From assembly GCA_009777795.1 (NCBI GenBank), contig WRLC01000003.1, forward strand, positions 1 through 64,000: DNA of 64,000 nucleotides. The letters are read 5' to 3'. The notes under the pieces were generated by a model. The model was not told the origin of the DNA, ran no database searches, and saw only the letters and a program-made list of their open reading frames with translations. This document shows, piece after piece, positions 63,880 to 64,000 of the stretch. Within the stretch, counting starts at the first letter, position 1, and every line of letters starts with the position of its first letter. The DNA comes from Candidatus Saccharimonadota bacterium (GTDB lineage: Bacteria > Patescibacteriota > Saccharimonadia > Saccharimonadales > Saccharimonadaceae). Position numbers and translations under genes: made by a program.

Positions 63880-64000
63880 TCAGGGTAGGGAGATTAGGAT
63901 GGCGCGGAAGCCGATGTAGGCTTGTTGGGCGCCGTTGGCGTCGGACTGGGCGAAGATGCCGGAGCTGGCGCCGTTTTCGGCGTTGCCGCCGCGGAGGGTC
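63880..64000 (-). CDS. C-terminus of FGE-sulfatase/C-type-lectin-fold-like protein (partial)
   Basis: Read by hand: TLRGGNAENGASSGIFAQSDANGAQQAYIGFRAILISLP*; RGG...GFR signature. Confidence 0.5.
   Translation of the reverse strand, partial: TLRGGNAENGASSGIFAQSDANGAQQAYIGFRAILISLP

Noticed and set aside
1-64000. CRISPR array or rRNA operon
   Set aside because: No regularly spaced identical repeats or rRNA signatures seen on either strand
1-64000. Recoded UGA (as in Gracilibacteria/SR1)
   Set aside because: Conserved genes such as uvrA, dnaA and pheT have no internal TGA, and TGA ends genes in frame (e.g. 19957)

Overview
This 64-kb window is a gene-dense bacterial chromosome segment. Its gene content suggests a reduced-genome Candidate Phyla Radiation bacterium, most likely Saccharibacteria/TM7; that assignment is inference, as no 16S is present. 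The window contains: (i) an anaerobic RNR / Fe-S operon (nrdD-nrdG-nifS-nifU); (ii) a canonical origin-type block (recF-dnaN-dnaA | rpmH-rnpA-yidC-khpB) with DnaA-box clusters; (iii) a VirB6/TrbL-like protein divergent from several VirB2/TrbC-like pilin modules; (iv) a duplicated three-gene cassette made of a ~1000-aa membrane protein, a glucosaminidase plus Cys/His-hydrolase, and a PEGA anchor; (v) a 2342-aa repetitive surface protein; (vi) secreted Fib_succ_major / WxL-like proteins; and (vii) housekeeping genes (uvrA, uvrC, murJ, pheST, secG, upp/uraA). The most unusual signals are: a near-identical 38-bp element (35/38 by eye) with an 11-nt poly-G run inside the 5' coding or leader region of two paralogous surface-protein loci, a candidate phase-variation or attenuation switch; at least nine genes whose -10 hexamer lies exactly 6 nt before the start codon, a candidate leaderless-promoter class; the duplicated lytic cassette; strict A-B domain alternation in the giant protein; and plus-strand G excess that does not flip at the dnaA locus. 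All calls are by eye without database searches.
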